A stretch of 54,839 bases of DNA from Flammeovirgaceae bacterium (GCA_016712035.1 JADJRT010000022.1:1-54839); one strand, 5' to 3'; shown: positions 1-10,304, counted from the first letter of the stretch. Notes: generated by a model from the letters alone, not told the origin. Numbers and translations are program-made.

Positions 1-1602
1 AAAATGATAGGTAACGCCTGAAGGGTTAGTAATCTTAAACCCACCTACCTGACTGCCTGCAGAAATATTATCTCTTACAAAACCTTTTGCAGAGCAATCC
101 AAAAATCCTCTATTCAACATGGCGGCACGTTGGGTAACCATTTCCTGATTGGAGAAGTATTCAATGTGCTTCGATCCTGGAACGTTGGGAACCGTGTGAT
201 TGTCCAACAGGCCAGTTTGAGGAACAAAAGATGGCCAATAAATAGGATTTGGGCCACTACCCACATTGACTACTGGTGGATCATAATTACCCGATTGGAG
301 AAATCATTAATAAAATGGTATTCAACTTTGCATGATTGATATCGTATTGTTGGAGTTGCAGGCTGATACGTTTTTACTACATAGGGTTGATTCTGCTTTT
401 TTGAGATTTTGATCCATTTTACTCTATAATGGTAAGGACGAATACTCTGAAACTCCTTGCGCCATTGCAGGTGGTTGTACTTAATCAGCATAGGTGCCAC
501 CATTCAATTCATCGCTCGATTTTCCACTAGCAGCAGCATGAGCTCCCGAAAAATTATTATAGGCATCGTAGGCTTTGTTGTCCACGAAGGCATTTTTGCA
601 TATTGACTGCCCCATATACTAAATTGCTTTCAGATTCATCAATCCAGTACCGTACGTAAGAACGACCTAAGTGAAGATTAACCAATGGAAAAATTGGGAT
701 GTCAATTTGCAAAATTGTTAGACTTAGTGCTTACTGTACTTTCTTTTGAATTGGCGATCCCTACAGATCCTCCTGCACTTAGGAAGGCTTTGACGAACCT
801 GAAGCAATTGAGACATCCATAAGAGACCAATTTCTAGTATCTTTTATTTTATTGCCTTTGGAGTCGTGCTCAGGCTTTTGGTAAGAGACCCGCCACTGAG
901 TCCACCATTTAGACCACTGCCTGTCGATGCATTAAGGCCCAAGTTCAAACTACCCCCTAACATTATCAACAGTCTTTCCTACAGATAATCCTATTCCTGC
1001 GCTTGCATAGCTTCCTCCTCCATATGGAGAAATTCCAACACGTACACCTCCGCCTAAGCCTACTGCATCATTAGCTGAAGCCACCAGATGCTCCTAAATA
1101 TGCCCCAACTCCAAAGCCTTGATACGTATCATCTGAAATGGATAAGCCTGCGCTAAATGCCTTGCCACATCTGCAATCCCAACAGAGACGCCAGCTGTAT
1201 AAGATTCAGTAGCTCCACCTTCCCAATAAGTTCTGTCCACAAGTGAATTTCCATTAAAGTCATCTGCGTATCCGTTAACCATGCGAGTCAGACTTCCGGG
1301 GTTCAAGCTCCAACCTAAACCCACCCAACTGGCATCTTCTTCAGGCTGGATGCCGCATGATAGGATAGTGCCATCGGATAACTTCCGCCAGTACCTGGCA
1401 CTTCAATGAGAGGAACACTGTATGTAAATACAGTTGCCAGATTCACCATATCGGTAGTATCCACGGGCTCAAAGCTTGTTGCCTCTGGGGCAGTAGGCCC
1501 TGAGGTAAGTGCCCAGCTTACGGTGAGCGCTAACACGTTTGTTATCATCATCATTATTAAGAAGACGACAATGGTTTTTTTAATTCGGATGTTACGGATC
1601 AT
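1..1602 (-). CDS. N-terminal part of a giant RHS/YD-repeat-like secreted protein, frameshifted, runs off the window edge
   Basis: The minus strand encodes the start of a large Bacteroidota RHS-like surface protein. After a hydrophobic leader (about residues 9-32) comes a proline-rich segment with PTAPEATSFEPVDTTDMVNL, then a stretch on building a symmetric barrel with YPMALSYHA and GLGWSLNPGSLTRMVNGY, both hallmarks of the N-terminal domain of these proteins. A glycine-rich stretch follows at about 1090-850 (GGGVRVGISPYGGGSYAS). Near 290-10 another conserved piece appears, with IYWPSFVPQTG and VPGSKHIEYFSNQEM. The frame changes several times between 1 and 1330, so no long ORF survives. Start ATG at 1602 lies 39 bp after the preceding gene and probably shares its transcript. 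Toxin or adhesin roles are known for RHS proteins, but the C-terminal tip is outside the window, so the function here is unknown. Confidence 0.7.
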
Positions 1603-1641
1603 AGCTGGATGTTTTTGTAAAATCTATTTCAGAAACTTCAT

Positions 1642-2208
1642 CTAATTCCTTGCGATTAAATCGCAAGCCTGGCGGCCAACACCCAAACCAAATTCGGCCA
1701 GATTAATTTGTAGCCAGTTGGCTGATTTTGCTTGCTCTTTATTAAATACAAGAAGTAAGTCGTTGCTGCTACCCATACCAAATGTGCGGTTGTAAACATA
1801 GTCGGCCAAGGGAATTGTATCCCTCGCGTTAGTAGTCATATTTACATAGGCACCCATGCGAAAGGAGATTGTTTGCAGCAGTTCACTAAATTGTGCCTGT
1901 GGCATGGTGCTGGCCTGAATAGCTTCGCGTTGATTTTTACTCAAGCTTAAAACAAAGTAATAGTACTTATTATACTTTGCCCGCAAGGATGATATACCTG
2001 CGGTGTCTGTTGCGTTGGTTAGCTCCTGAGCAACCAACAAGTCGGTGGGTCTATAGGTAATGCGAACGTTAACGTCATTAATGGTTTCTTTGCATCAGGT
2101 TGTTGTCTGGCTCTAATACTAAATTGCTTCAACTCTGCTTCTGTCAGTGTAGATGGCGCACAGAGAGATAATGCAATACCCTAATAAGATAAGTAACAAT
2201 CTGTTCAT
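1642..2208 (-). CDS. Small secreted protein of unknown function, two frameshifts near the N-terminus
   Basis: A product of about 188 residues can be rebuilt across two indels. It starts at ATG 2208 with a signal-peptide-like leader (MNRLLLILLGYCIISLC) followed by APSTLTEAELKQFSIRA. The frame changes inside the leader and again near 2100, after which TINDVNVRITYRPTDLLVAQ joins the open C-terminal 132 residues. The body is mixed alpha/beta with no motif I recognise. It lies 3 bp after the OmpH/Skp-like gene and 39 bp before the RHS-like gene, so the three may form an operon that exports or presents the RHS-like protein. That link is inferred from position only. Confidence 0.55.
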
Positions 2209-2211
2209 AGG

Positions 2212-2751
2212 CTATCGGCCTTCATATTTTTTATTTAACCCTTCCAGAATTTCATCGGTAATATCAATACCTTCTTTAGCATAAGCGATATTTCCATAGT
2301 CGGTGGCCGCCAGGATGATCCGCAACCCCTTTTTCTTGCCATAGTCTTTAATAAAGAGATTAACTTCATCAAGCACCTGTTTTGTCATTTGATTGTCTTC
2401 TTGCGTTGCCTTTTCACTCGTGGCCTTTTGATAGTCGGCCAATTGTTGTTGCTTAGTTTGAAGGAGTTGCCTGCTTAGATCTCTTTCTTTGGCTGTCATA
2501 CCAGCGCTTTCCTTTTCAAATTTCTTTATGTCGTTTTGAATCTCGTTGATTAAGGTATCCACATTGGCTCGCCACACAACTGCCTTTTGCTGGAAGGCAG
2601 AACGAGCATCCATCATTCCCTTATAACCATTCAGTAGCCGGGCCGAGTCAACGTAGACCAGGTCATTGCTTTGGAAGAAGTGTTGAAAAAGAAGAAACGA
2701 ATTTGAAAGGATTAGGATGCTAAAAAGTATGCCTTGCCAAGTTATCCTCAT
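2212..2751 (-). CDS. OmpH/Skp-family periplasmic chaperone-like protein
   Basis: About 179 residues starting at ATG 2751. A GTG two codons upstream is less likely. An N-terminal signal anchor (residues 5-27) is followed by VYVDSARLLNGYKGM, the typical opening of Skp/OmpH proteins, where a short strand leads into long helices. The middle (about 50-130) is charged and strongly helical, consistent with the coiled-coil tentacles of Skp. The C-terminus (LRIILAATDYGNIAYAKEGIDITDEILEGLN) matches the usual beta-strand and closing helix that ends the family. Skp proteins hold unfolded outer-membrane proteins in the periplasm. Here it heads a probable operon with the small secreted protein and the RHS-like protein, so it may serve them. 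Confidence 0.8.
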   Translation of the reverse strand: MRITWQGILFSILILSNSFLLFQHFFQSNDLVYVDSARLLNGYKGMMDARSAFQQKAVVWRANVDTLINEIQNDIKKFEKESAGMTAKERDLSRQLLQTKQQQLADYQKATSEKATQEDNQMTKQVLDEVNLFIKDYGKKKGLRIILAATDYGNIAYAKEGIDITDEILEGLNKKYEGR

Positions 2752-2757
2752 ACCCAC

Positions 2758-3125
2758 AGTGATTGAAAAGGTGTGGAATTCTGACTAAAAATACTATCCT
2801 TGCCAAGGACGGTTATGGATGGATAAAACAGTTTCTCAACTGCATTTCCATCCGGAAAGAAGTAACGTTTGTTCATGAAAGGTGTTGGTCTAGGTTAGAA
2901 ATCGGAAGTTATAGTGGTAACTCAACGATTTTAATGAAATGTAGAAAGTAGCCACGAAACAATTCTGGCGATCTTATGCGAAATCATACGAACACTTCAA
3001 TCCCCCATAAATGGGGATTGATTTGAATTTTTGGAGAATTCGAATTGCCTATTTAAGGATTTCTTCGAAAGCTTGAAGAATATTACATTGATCAGTGGTG
3101 TCCATCAATAGAATTAACAAACAAA
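2758..3125. other. Intergenic stretch without a gene
   Basis: No credible coding sequence on either strand. The 62-residue plus-strand ORF here has no recognisable features. The only structure I see is the stem-loop at 2997-3021. Confidence 0.6.
2997..3021. terminator. GC-rich stem-loop, possible terminator
   Basis: TCAATCCCC pairs perfectly with GGGGATTGA around a 7-nt loop, a 9-bp stem. On the plus strand it is followed by ATTTGAATTTTT. On the minus strand it lies about 105 bp downstream of the histidine-kinase stop without a clear T-run. It may end the kinase transcript or be a remnant palindrome. Confidence 0.4.
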
Positions 3126-4779
3126 TCAGGTAAGTTCTGGAATCTCTAACTTCACAATCGTCCCCCGCCCCTCTTCAGATTCAATTTTGATTTGTCCATG
3201 AAGTTTATCCATGGTTTCTTTTACGATGTATAAACCTAATCCTGAGCCCGCACCATCATCGGTAGCCCGATAAAACATTTGATATATCTTGGAGATGTGT
3301 TCCTTGGGAATTCCCCTACCGTTGTCGGATATTTCAACCACCGCTTTGTGATCGGCTATGTTAACGTTTACTTTAATAACCGGATCGTGACCATTACGGT
3401 AACGAATGGAATTAGAAATAATATTATTCAGAATTACTTTAAGGCGCCATCGATCAGAATAGAATGATCCATCCTGATTTACACTAATAACTTTTTCAAC
3501 AACCGTTCCGGTTGCCGTTGCAAATTTTAATTGATTGAATGTTTCGTCAATGAGCGGTTCAAAGAGTATTTCGTCTTTCTTAACTTCCAGTCTTGAGTTC
3601 CTTGATTGATCCAAAATCTCCCGGATAAAACTATCTTGCTGAAGCGCGCTATTCGTGATCTTATCCAGGTAGACATCTTTCATGGTTGAATCATTATCCT
3701 TCCTGGCTAAATTGAGCAGACCCAACACGGACGCAATAGGCGCCCGTAAATCATGCGATACACTATAAACAAAGTTATCTAACTCGGTATTACGCTTCCT
3801 AAGTTCCTGCGTGCGCTCCTGAACCATGGTTTCCAGGTTAAGATTAAACTGTTCCAATTTATTTTGTGCTTCGGCCCGCTCGGCTACTGTGGCCGACACC
3901 ACAATGGTAGAGATACTGATAACACCAATAAATATTTGAAGCAACAAGATAGAATCATCCGGGTTAAGTTGAATAAAGGGTCCTTGATTCTTTGTGGTGT
4001 AGTATATAGCCACTAAAGACGCTAACAAAGCGACTGAAATGCCGGCCAATAAATCAAACCTGAAAGTCAGCCATAATAGAAATGGAATTAGTAAATAAGG
4101 CAAGGAATTAATTAAAGCTCCGTTAAAATAGCCAACCTGGATAAATGCATAAATGGCTACCATGCAAACAACAAAAAATTGAACCCTCTATCAGTTTCTC
4201 AGGCTGAAATCCAGTTTCACGTTTTCTGACCAGGCATAGAATAAAGGGGTAAATAAAAGAATACCCACTACGTGACTAACCCAAAATCGAATAGCACTTA
4301 CCACAAGTAAATCAGAACTGATCACGTTATTAAAAAATAGTCCGAACATACTTACCCAAATCCCAACCAAGCTCATCAGTAGTGCAACAAACAAAAATCT
4401 GAAAGTCTCGCTTGCTCTACCAAATGGATAGTCATTCTTTATCCACATCTTAACCAAATAATTACCAATAAGCGCCTCGAGCGTTTGGCCCAGAGTGATC
4501 AAGCTAGTTATCAATACCAACGTGTATGGAGTTGAAGTCTCATTACTCCAGGCTCCCATCAAATTAGAAATCAAAGCGCCAATCGCAATCCCAGGCCAGG
4601 CCGATCTGCCAAGTAAAATAATAAGTGCAAAGGCAACACCCGATGGAGGCCAAACGGACAGCGAAGAGGAGCCTGAAAACGAAAGAAAATATCCCAGTTG
4701 AGCTGATAAAAAAGTATAGTACCGCGGCAAGAACTATCTTGAAATCCGGAGTATACTTAAGCAACAGTTTACTATTCAC
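3126..4779 (-). CDS. MASE1-domain membrane sensor histidine kinase, interrupted by a homopolymer frameshift and tandem stops
   Basis: The N-terminal half is a MASE1 sensor: multiple membrane helices with SVWPPSGVAFALIILLG and the WPGIAIGALISNL signature. The C-terminal half has two or three more helices, a coiled coil (AEAQNKLEQFNLNLETMVQE), and a HisKA/HATPase core. H-box is SVSHDLRAPIASVLGL, N-box NIISNSIRY, G1 DNGRGIP, G2 GSGLGLYIVK. The first frame break sits in a T6 run near 4710: one base fewer gives YFLSAQLGYFLSFSG, the expected MASE1 sequence. At 4188-4193 two in-frame stops (TGA TAG) separate the sensor half from the kinase half without a net frame change. No response regulator lies next to it, so its partner is unknown. 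Confidence 0.75.
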
Positions 4780-4918
4780 AATTAATTATCTCATAATCAA
4801 CACAATATTGTGAATAATCTTATCTAAATCACAAGACTTACTTTAAGTGGACATGAATGGATTATGAATGCGCAATTTTTGGGTACCAATGGATTTATTC
4901 CACTAATAGAATTGCCTT

Positions 4919-6244
4919 TTAATTGGCTATCTCAATTCTTACTTTGACCTTTTTAATCTTTTCATCGCGGGTTTTTGCCAATACCTGATTAACCACTAAC
5001 CGACTTACCGAAACATAGGAGGAGTAATCGAGGGTTGTTATAAGACCAATTTCATTTTGCTTAAGTCCGACCTTTTTCATTAATAAGCCGGCAATATCAC
5101 CTTTACTAATCTTGTCCTTTTTACCCGCACTAATGTATAGGCAAACAAAGACGGGAGGTGGTGGTAGTTTTAATCTTTCACGCAGTGTGATCTCCTTAGG
5201 TTTTTCAACAATGTATTTAGGTAGGGTCTCATCATCCGCTAATACTAAATAGGCTACACCAGATGCATGCATTCGGGCAGTCCGACCATTGCGATGGGTG
5301 AAGGACTCTTCGGTAAGTGGCAATTGATAATGCACTATATGTCGTATCTCTGGAATATCCAATCCACGGGCTGCTAAATCGGTAGCTATTAAAACATTAT
5401 GCGCCCCACCTCTATATTTTATAAGGTTCTTTTCACGGTCAATCTGCTCCATGGCTCCATGGAGAATGCCATGTTCAAATTCATGGGCAGCAAAAAGTTT
5501 ACTGATTCGATCTACCGCTTCCCTGTGATTACAAAAGACCAGACAAACCTCTTGATTGAATCCGGCCACCAAACTCAATAACATCTCTACCTTATCGGCA
5601 CTACTGGTTCGAACCAATTTTAAGTGAAGGTTAGTGCTTCCATCTTCACTCAAAAAGTTAACAATCTCGGCCTTCTTGAAGGGGAGAAAATCAGGCAATG
5701 CCTCCAATTTGGTAGCTGAAGTAAGAATATGCTGCTGCTTTCCTTTTAAGGTTTTGAAGAGCAATTTGATTTGGTCATGAAAGCCCATTTGCAAGGACTT
5801 ATCAAATTCATCAAGCACAACCAGTTGAACGTGAGAAGAGTCGAATGATTGGCGAGAAATGTGATCTGCTAACCGGCCCGGAGTTGCAATCAGTAAAGCC
5901 GGAGCTTCACTCAAACTATCTTGTTCGGTTTTGAATGAATGACCTCCATAACAACAACTTACTTTGAAAGAGGTCTTCATAGCTTTAAAAACCTGTTCAA
6001 TTTGTAAAGCCAGCTCACGAGAAGGCGTAACCACGATTGCCTGTACAGCACGCACTTCAGCCTTAAACCCCGAAACACAAGCTAATAGAAACGGAAGGGT
6101 TTTGCCCGAGCCTGTGGGTGATAAAACCATCTGATCATTAACAGTCGAAATCTTTTGAAGTACAGCTATTTGCATAGCATTTAATTCCACAATGGAAAGA
6201 TTCTTCAGGTATGATGCGTAACGCGCATTAAAATCAACTTGCAT
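4919..6244 (-). CDS. DEAD-box ATP-dependent RNA helicase, DbpA-like
   Basis: An intact 441-residue helicase. Q-motif region LNAMQ, motif I SPTGSGKT, Ia PSRELA, Ib TPGRL, motif II DEFD instead of DEAD, motif III TSAT, and motif VI HRNGRTARM are all visible. The C-terminal 70 residues (KGDIAGLLMKKVGLKQNEIG, then the YSSYVSV strand) match the DbpA RNA-binding domain, which in E. coli targets hairpin 92 of 23S rRNA. A role in large-subunit ribosome assembly is therefore likely. A TACCTTTG box lies only a few bases upstream of the ATG, which suggests a very short or absent leader. It is a single gene flanked by intergenic DNA on both sides. Confidence 0.88.
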   Translation of the reverse strand: MQVDFNARYASYLKNLSIVELNAMQIAVLQKISTVNDQMVLSPTGSGKTLPFLLACVSGFKAEVRAVQAIVVTPSRELALQIEQVFKAMKTSFKVSCCYGGHSFKTEQDSLSEAPALLIATPGRLADHISRQSFDSSHVQLVVLDEFDKSLQMGFHDQIKLLFKTLKGKQQHILTSATKLEALPDFLPFKKAEIVNFLSEDGSTNLHLKLVRTSSADKVEMLLSLVAGFNQEVCLVFCNHREAVDRISKLFAAHEFEHGILHGAMEQIDREKNLIKYRGGAHNVLIATDLAARGLDIPEIRHIVHYQLPLTEESFTHRNGRTARMHASGVAYLVLADDETLPKYIVEKPKEITLRERLKLPPPPVFVCLYISAGKKDKISKGDIAGLLMKKVGLKQNEIGLITTLDYSSYVSVSRLVVNQVLAKTRDEKIKKVKVRIEIAN

Positions 6245-6248
6245 CGTT

Positions 6249-6256
6249 CAAAGGTA
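6249..6256 (-). promoter_or_regulatory. Bacteroidota -7 box for the helicase gene
   Basis: On the minus strand TACCTTTG fits the TAnnTTTG -7 consensus. It ends 4 bp before the helicase ATG, so transcription would start at or next to the start codon. I see no good TTTG -33 element. Confidence 0.4.
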
Positions 6257-6521
6257 CAGTAAAGAGATGGATTAATGTCTTGAGTTCAGCTTACATTCCA
6301 ATTAATCCCAAATTATCATTAGCAATAAGATGTAATGACAATATCGCCCTTTGTAACATCCTGACAGAAACGTTATGGGGTTAACCCTGACATTGAAAAT
6401 GAAAGGAGATATTATCTTATCATTGGTGAAAACGTGCAATCATTTCATTTTAAATCGTCAGACGTATTGCAAAAAAGTCTAATGACTTTTTGGGTTAATA
6501 TCATTTAACTATTTTGCAGGC

Positions 6522-7151
6522 ATGAAAGTGGACCTGGAAAAGATTAAGCAAAAACGTGTTCGGGAGTTTATTAATAATAATGGGCTAAATCAGGTGAGTG
6601 GATTTTCCAAACTACAACCGGTTTGCTATAAGCCCGAGGAAGCTGCCAGTTATCGAAAGCATTTTCAATCATTCCTGATAAAAAAAAATATTGAAGCGGT
6701 TTGGGATACCTACACAACCATTCATCCGAAAGAAGCATGGAATGGTGAGATGGTAAGTTTTGGATTACAATACTCTAACATAAATAATACAATAAACTAT
6801 CTGGATGAGCCTTATGCGGGAATGGAGAAAGGTCAGATTATCCTTTTTAAATTTGAGTATTCTCTGGGGAATAATAACGATTGCCGTAGCCCATGAAATT
6901 GCCGAAGTGAATAAGAGGAGTGGTTAATTAAATTGTGCTATATGAAAGGCGGGGCCTCGGAAGGCTCGCAGTGGATTACCTTAAAGGAAACACCCGATGG
7001 ATTTACTGAGGTATCGCACCTTACACTTTATAAGAGTGATTCTAAGTTCCGGGATACAATATTATATCCCAAATTGCATACTAAGGCCATCTCGGAGTTT
7101 CACAGAAACGTGAAAAGAGGGGCAGAACTTCCTAAGCAAATTCTTTCATAG
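6522..7151 (+). CDS. Conserved-looking protein of unknown function, possibly SRPBCC-like, frameshifted
   Basis: About 210 residues when read through two indels near 6870-6925. The first part (MKVDLEKIKQKRVREFINNN, then a KKNIEAVWDTYTTIHPKEAW segment) continues via ITIAVAHEIAEVNK and EEWLIKLCYMKGG into GSQWITLKETPDGFTEVSHL. The alternating strands and the order 'helix, strand, Gly-x-Gln-x-ile/val, strand, C-terminal helix' resemble polyketide-cyclase/SRPBCC proteins, but I see no diagnostic motif and the assignment is tentative. The 3' end overlaps the convergent JmjC/cupin_8 gene by 20 bp. No neighbour suggests a role. Confidence 0.55.
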
Positions 7152-8004
7152 CTCGCTCAGCACGCTTGTTCGCGAGTTTCTTTTTATAGGCAAACCATTT
7201 ATCTGCATTAATTTTACGCATAATATTATCGGTTGTGCGCTGCACTGTCAGATTCCAAAGGCCACTAAACTTTGTAGGTAAACTGTTGGCCATGGTTCTT
7301 ACCGATAACCCAAAACCACCTTCCAGATATTCGATGTGATGCCAATATCCACTAGGCATAAATAACGTATCGCCATGCTCAAGGATCGTTGAAAATCCCT
7401 TTACATAGTTTAGGCCTGGATAAGTTTCGTAGTCGGGATCATCCACATCTACCGTAGAGTGCACATTAAACGGTAATCGATACAATAACTCGGATTGATC
7501 GGGAGCAAAAAGTACTACTCGTTTTCTACCATGAAATTGAGTTAGAAAAACATTACTCATGTCAATGTCCTGATGCATCCGTACTACAGATTTGGCCGGA
7601 CCAAAAAACATGAATGGAAGTTTTATATAACCCTTCACAATATTTGGATATCCAAAATCCTTAAGCAATTCCGGCCTATGTTTAAAAACCGGAAATAGAA
7701 ACAGGCGCAAATCGGTTGGCTTGTTCTGAATCAAATTCAAATATTCATCAAAGCGCATAGTAGCATTCGGTATCTGTAAGGTTTTTGACAGATCCTCTTT
7801 GCGATTTCCAAACAAGCCCACTTCAATATTACCCATGGTCTCTTTAAAAAAATCCATGGTCCATTTCGTGTAAGCAGGATATTGTTTCCATAAACCCCTT
7901 AAAACAACGGGCTTTTGCGGATTATAATACTGACGGTAAAACTCTTCTTTAGTAATAGCAGTGCCATCAACTACAGGTACGGGTGTGTGTATATCAAGTG
8001 CCAT
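7132..8004 (-). CDS. JmjC/cupin_8-like Fe(II)/2-oxoglutarate oxygenase family protein
   Basis: An intact 290-residue protein of the cupin_8 (FIH-like) family. The N-terminal segment YNPQKPVVLRGLWKQYPAYT is the family's usual entry. The metal site appears as HQDIDMSNVF (His-x-Asp) and the distal His in MPSGYWHHIEYLEGG. KRVVLFAPDQS lies between them, as expected for a double-stranded beta-helix. Relatives hydroxylate proteins or small molecules; the substrate here is not evident. It has its own promoter-like box (8027-8034) and converges with the unknown plus-strand gene, so it is probably monocistronic. Confidence 0.8.
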   Translation of the reverse strand: MALDIHTPVPVVDGTAITKEEFYRQYYNPQKPVVLRGLWKQYPAYTKWTMDFFKETMGNIEVGLFGNRKEDLSKTLQIPNATMRFDEYLNLIQNKPTDLRLFLFPVFKHRPELLKDFGYPNIVKGYIKLPFMFFGPAKSVVRMHQDIDMSNVFLTQFHGRKRVVLFAPDQSELLYRLPFNVHSTVDVDDPDYETYPGLNYVKGFSTILEHGDTLFMPSGYWHHIEYLEGGFGLSVRTMANSLPTKFSGLWNLTVQRTTDNIMRKINADKWFAYKKKLANKRAERAMKEFA

Positions 8005-8026
8005 GTCTACTTTCGCTTTGAAGCCG

Positions 8027-8034
8027 CAAAAATA
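8027..8034 (-). promoter_or_regulatory. -7 promoter box for the JmjC/cupin_8 gene
   Basis: TATTTTTG on the minus strand matches TAnnTTTG and lies 22 bp upstream of the ATG at 8004. Confidence 0.45.
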
Positions 8035-8176
8035 GCTCTTTTTTTGATTAAAAACGAACTTTTGCCTAAGTTAAGTGCGATGCTTTTAATGAAAACTATT
8101 GCTATTGCGTTAACAGTTGAGTTAAACTCTATCTAAAGCCGAAACTGGTTTTTTTCAAGCCTTGCCCTCAAGACAG

Positions 8177-9034
8177 TTATCTCATAAAAAATTGAACCCT
8201 GGCCTGAACCAAAACATTAAGCAATGGCTGACCGGCTATAAATTTTGAGATATTAAGTGAGGCAGCAGTTTTATTGCCGATCATTTTGCCAAAATCAGTT
8301 CGCAAAAACAGGTAATAGGTATTTTCAGAAAAGGATTGTATGTACTGTGCGTTTAAGGAAAACCAGCCATCCCAGTTTCTAACTAGTATTACAGCTGGTA
8401 TAGAAAGACTTAAATTTTGCGTTGGTCCATCCTTTTCAGGATCACCCTGATCGGGGGCTCCGTCTCCACCACCTACACTATTTGCATCGCCACCCGAAAA
8501 CTGAAATTTTATCTCTGGATAAAATGAAACCGATGGCCCGGATTGATAGGTGAAAATAATACCTGGCTTATACATCCACGCTCCTGCCCCTTTGCCAGAC
8601 TCGTATTCTCCCGTTGGAGCGGTAACTTCAAAATAAGTAGAAAGCCTTTGTAATCCTCCCATAGAATTCTTTTGAATGGGTACGTACATGTAGCGCATCT
8701 TTAGATCCCCAATACCCGTGGTATTTTCATAACCACCAAAATCGCCTATGAATATAGTGTGCACAAAAGGGATCGACATCCCGACAAGGTGTTTTCGGTT
8801 TGCCAAGCCATAATCGTATCCTAAACGAATCGCATAATACCGAGCATCACCAACAAAAGCATAGCTTTCAAAATCAGCAGTTATTTTACTTATCATCGTT
8901 GCCGGATCAGAGCCATCCGTTACATCAATCCCGCGATTTTGGGAACTAGCTCTCTGCCAAATGAGAATTAGCAATAAGAGAACACATGCCCGATACACTA
9001 TTTCTTTCAGATTACTCAGTTTGGATTTATCCAT
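8177..9034 (-). CDS. Predicted outer-membrane beta-barrel protein
   Basis: 285 residues with a signal peptide (hydrophobic residues 13-26, cleavage near ASSQ). The mature part is rich in aromatic, alternating amphipathic strands: RYYAIRLGYDYGLANRKHLV, LKMRYMYVPIQ, and STYFEVTAPTGEY, where an APTGEY turn is common in MetA/phenol-degradation-like barrels. It ends in VQARVQFFMR, compatible with a barrel-closing strand. A Gly/Asp-rich loop (GGDANSVGGGDGAPDQGD) could be extracellular or bind cations. The start codon lies 3 bp after the reconstructed stop of the oxidase gene, so the two are likely co-transcribed. The transported substrate is unknown. Confidence 0.65.
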   Translation of the reverse strand: MDKSKLSNLKEIVYRACVLLLLILIWQRASSQNRGIDVTDGSDPATMISKITADFESYAFVGDARYYAIRLGYDYGLANRKHLVGMSIPFVHTIFIGDFGGYENTTGIGDLKMRYMYVPIQKNSMGGLQRLSTYFEVTAPTGEYESGKGAGAWMYKPGIIFTYQSGPSVSFYPEIKFQFSGGDANSVGGGDGAPDQGDPEKDGPTQNLSLSIPAVILVRNWDGWFSLNAQYIQSFSENTYYLFLRTDFGKMIGNKTAASLNISKFIAGQPLLNVLVQARVQFFMR

Positions 9035-9037
9035 TGA

Positions 9038-10200
9038 TTAGTTTTTAAAATCATTAAACCGGTTAATATTCAAAAATTCAATAGGCATACGTGTATTTCC
9101 ATTCATGGCCAAATCCGTCATGATCTCCCTATTACCGAGGCAAATTTAAAACCATGGCCACTAAATCCAGCGGCAATTACCACGTTATCATAACCAGGTA
9201 AAAAGTCAATTACAAAATTTTCGTCAGAGGTGTTAGTATACAAGCAGGTTTTTAGCACATGCATAGATTTATACCCTTCGGGTAAGAATTTATTTAGCGC
9301 ATAAATAAGATTAGTCTCATCATCTGCTGAAGAAATGCGATTAACATTATTCGGATCAGTAACTGTTCCCGGATAATGGTGCGCAACCTTTAATCCAATT
9401 GGTCCGCCCATCTGGCCTACTGGCAGCACTTGAAACCCATAATACATCCCCGGTTTACTGTCATCATCAATCAACCAACAGGGAAATTTCCCTAACTCAA
9501 AAGGAATGTATTGTTTTGGATTAACCCAGGCTATTACCTGTCGGGTAACGCTTAACTTTGTTGAGAGCTGTGGAATAAACTGGCTAGCCCAGGGGCCGGC
9601 TGTAATGATAAGTTTGGCGCAATTGTAAGTCCCTTTATCTGTTTTCACAGAAATACCTGCACCCGATTCTTTCCATTCAATTACTTTTTCTTTAGTACGA
9701 ATTTCAGCTCCGTGTTTGATCGCTTGTTCAACAAAAAGCAGAACAGCCCGTTCGGGAGTAACAAAACCTGCATCGGGTTCAAAAAGTATGTCGTAGCTAT
9801 CTGGAATATTAAATTGCGGTAATCTGATTTTACTTTCCGATGAATTCAGCGGCTCAATTGATACCGAATACTTTTCGGCCGACTCCTTTACTCCCCGAAT
9901 AAGCACCCCATCAGGTTTACCCGCATATAACAAACCTGTTGGGAAATATACCTGGGTTCCAGTATCGCTTTCAAGTGATTTCCAATTTTCGTAAGCACGC
10001 TGAAGTAGTGGCACGTAATTGGGATGTTCAAAATATGCCTTTCGGATGATACGACTCTGCCCGGCATGCGAACCCTGATCGTGGGGAATCTCAAACTGTT
10101 CAAGACCGAGCACCCGATGTCCGCGTTTCGCTAGATAATGGCACGCAGCGGATCCCATCGATCCAACCCCTAATACGATAACATCATAATTATTGTTCAT
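9038..10200 (-). CDS. Monomeric sarcosine oxidase / N-methyltryptophan oxidase family flavoprotein, single-base frameshift near the end
   Basis: The N-terminal Rossmann motif GVGSMGSAACHYLAKRG binds FAD. SHAGQSRIIRKAYFEHP is characteristic of the MSOX/SolA family. The Cys of CLYTNTSDENFVID is the residue that carries the covalent flavin in this family, and GHGFKFASVIG closes the FAD site. The frame breaks at a GGG run near 9130. With one extra G the reading becomes VIGEIMTDLAMNGNTRMPIE and ends at TAA 9038, giving the normal family length of about 387 residues. These enzymes oxidatively demethylate N-methyl amino acids, producing formaldehyde and H2O2. The exact substrate cannot be told from sequence. 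Confidence 0.85.
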
Positions 10201-10304
10201 CTGAATTTATAATGATACTACAAGATAGAAACTCTGCCTAACTAAAGAATCTTTTTTGGTTATTGGTTATTGCTTTTCCTGCTACTCATTCCTACCAATT
10301 AATC

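Noticed and set aside
130..503. Small ORFs on both strands near the left edge
   Set aside because: They are shadows of the frameshifted RHS-like gene, whose conserved pieces lie on the minus strand in other frames.
4188..4193. Selenocysteine readthrough at the TGA in the kinase
   Set aside because: A TAG follows immediately and no SECIS-like hairpin or conserved Sec position is expected in this family.
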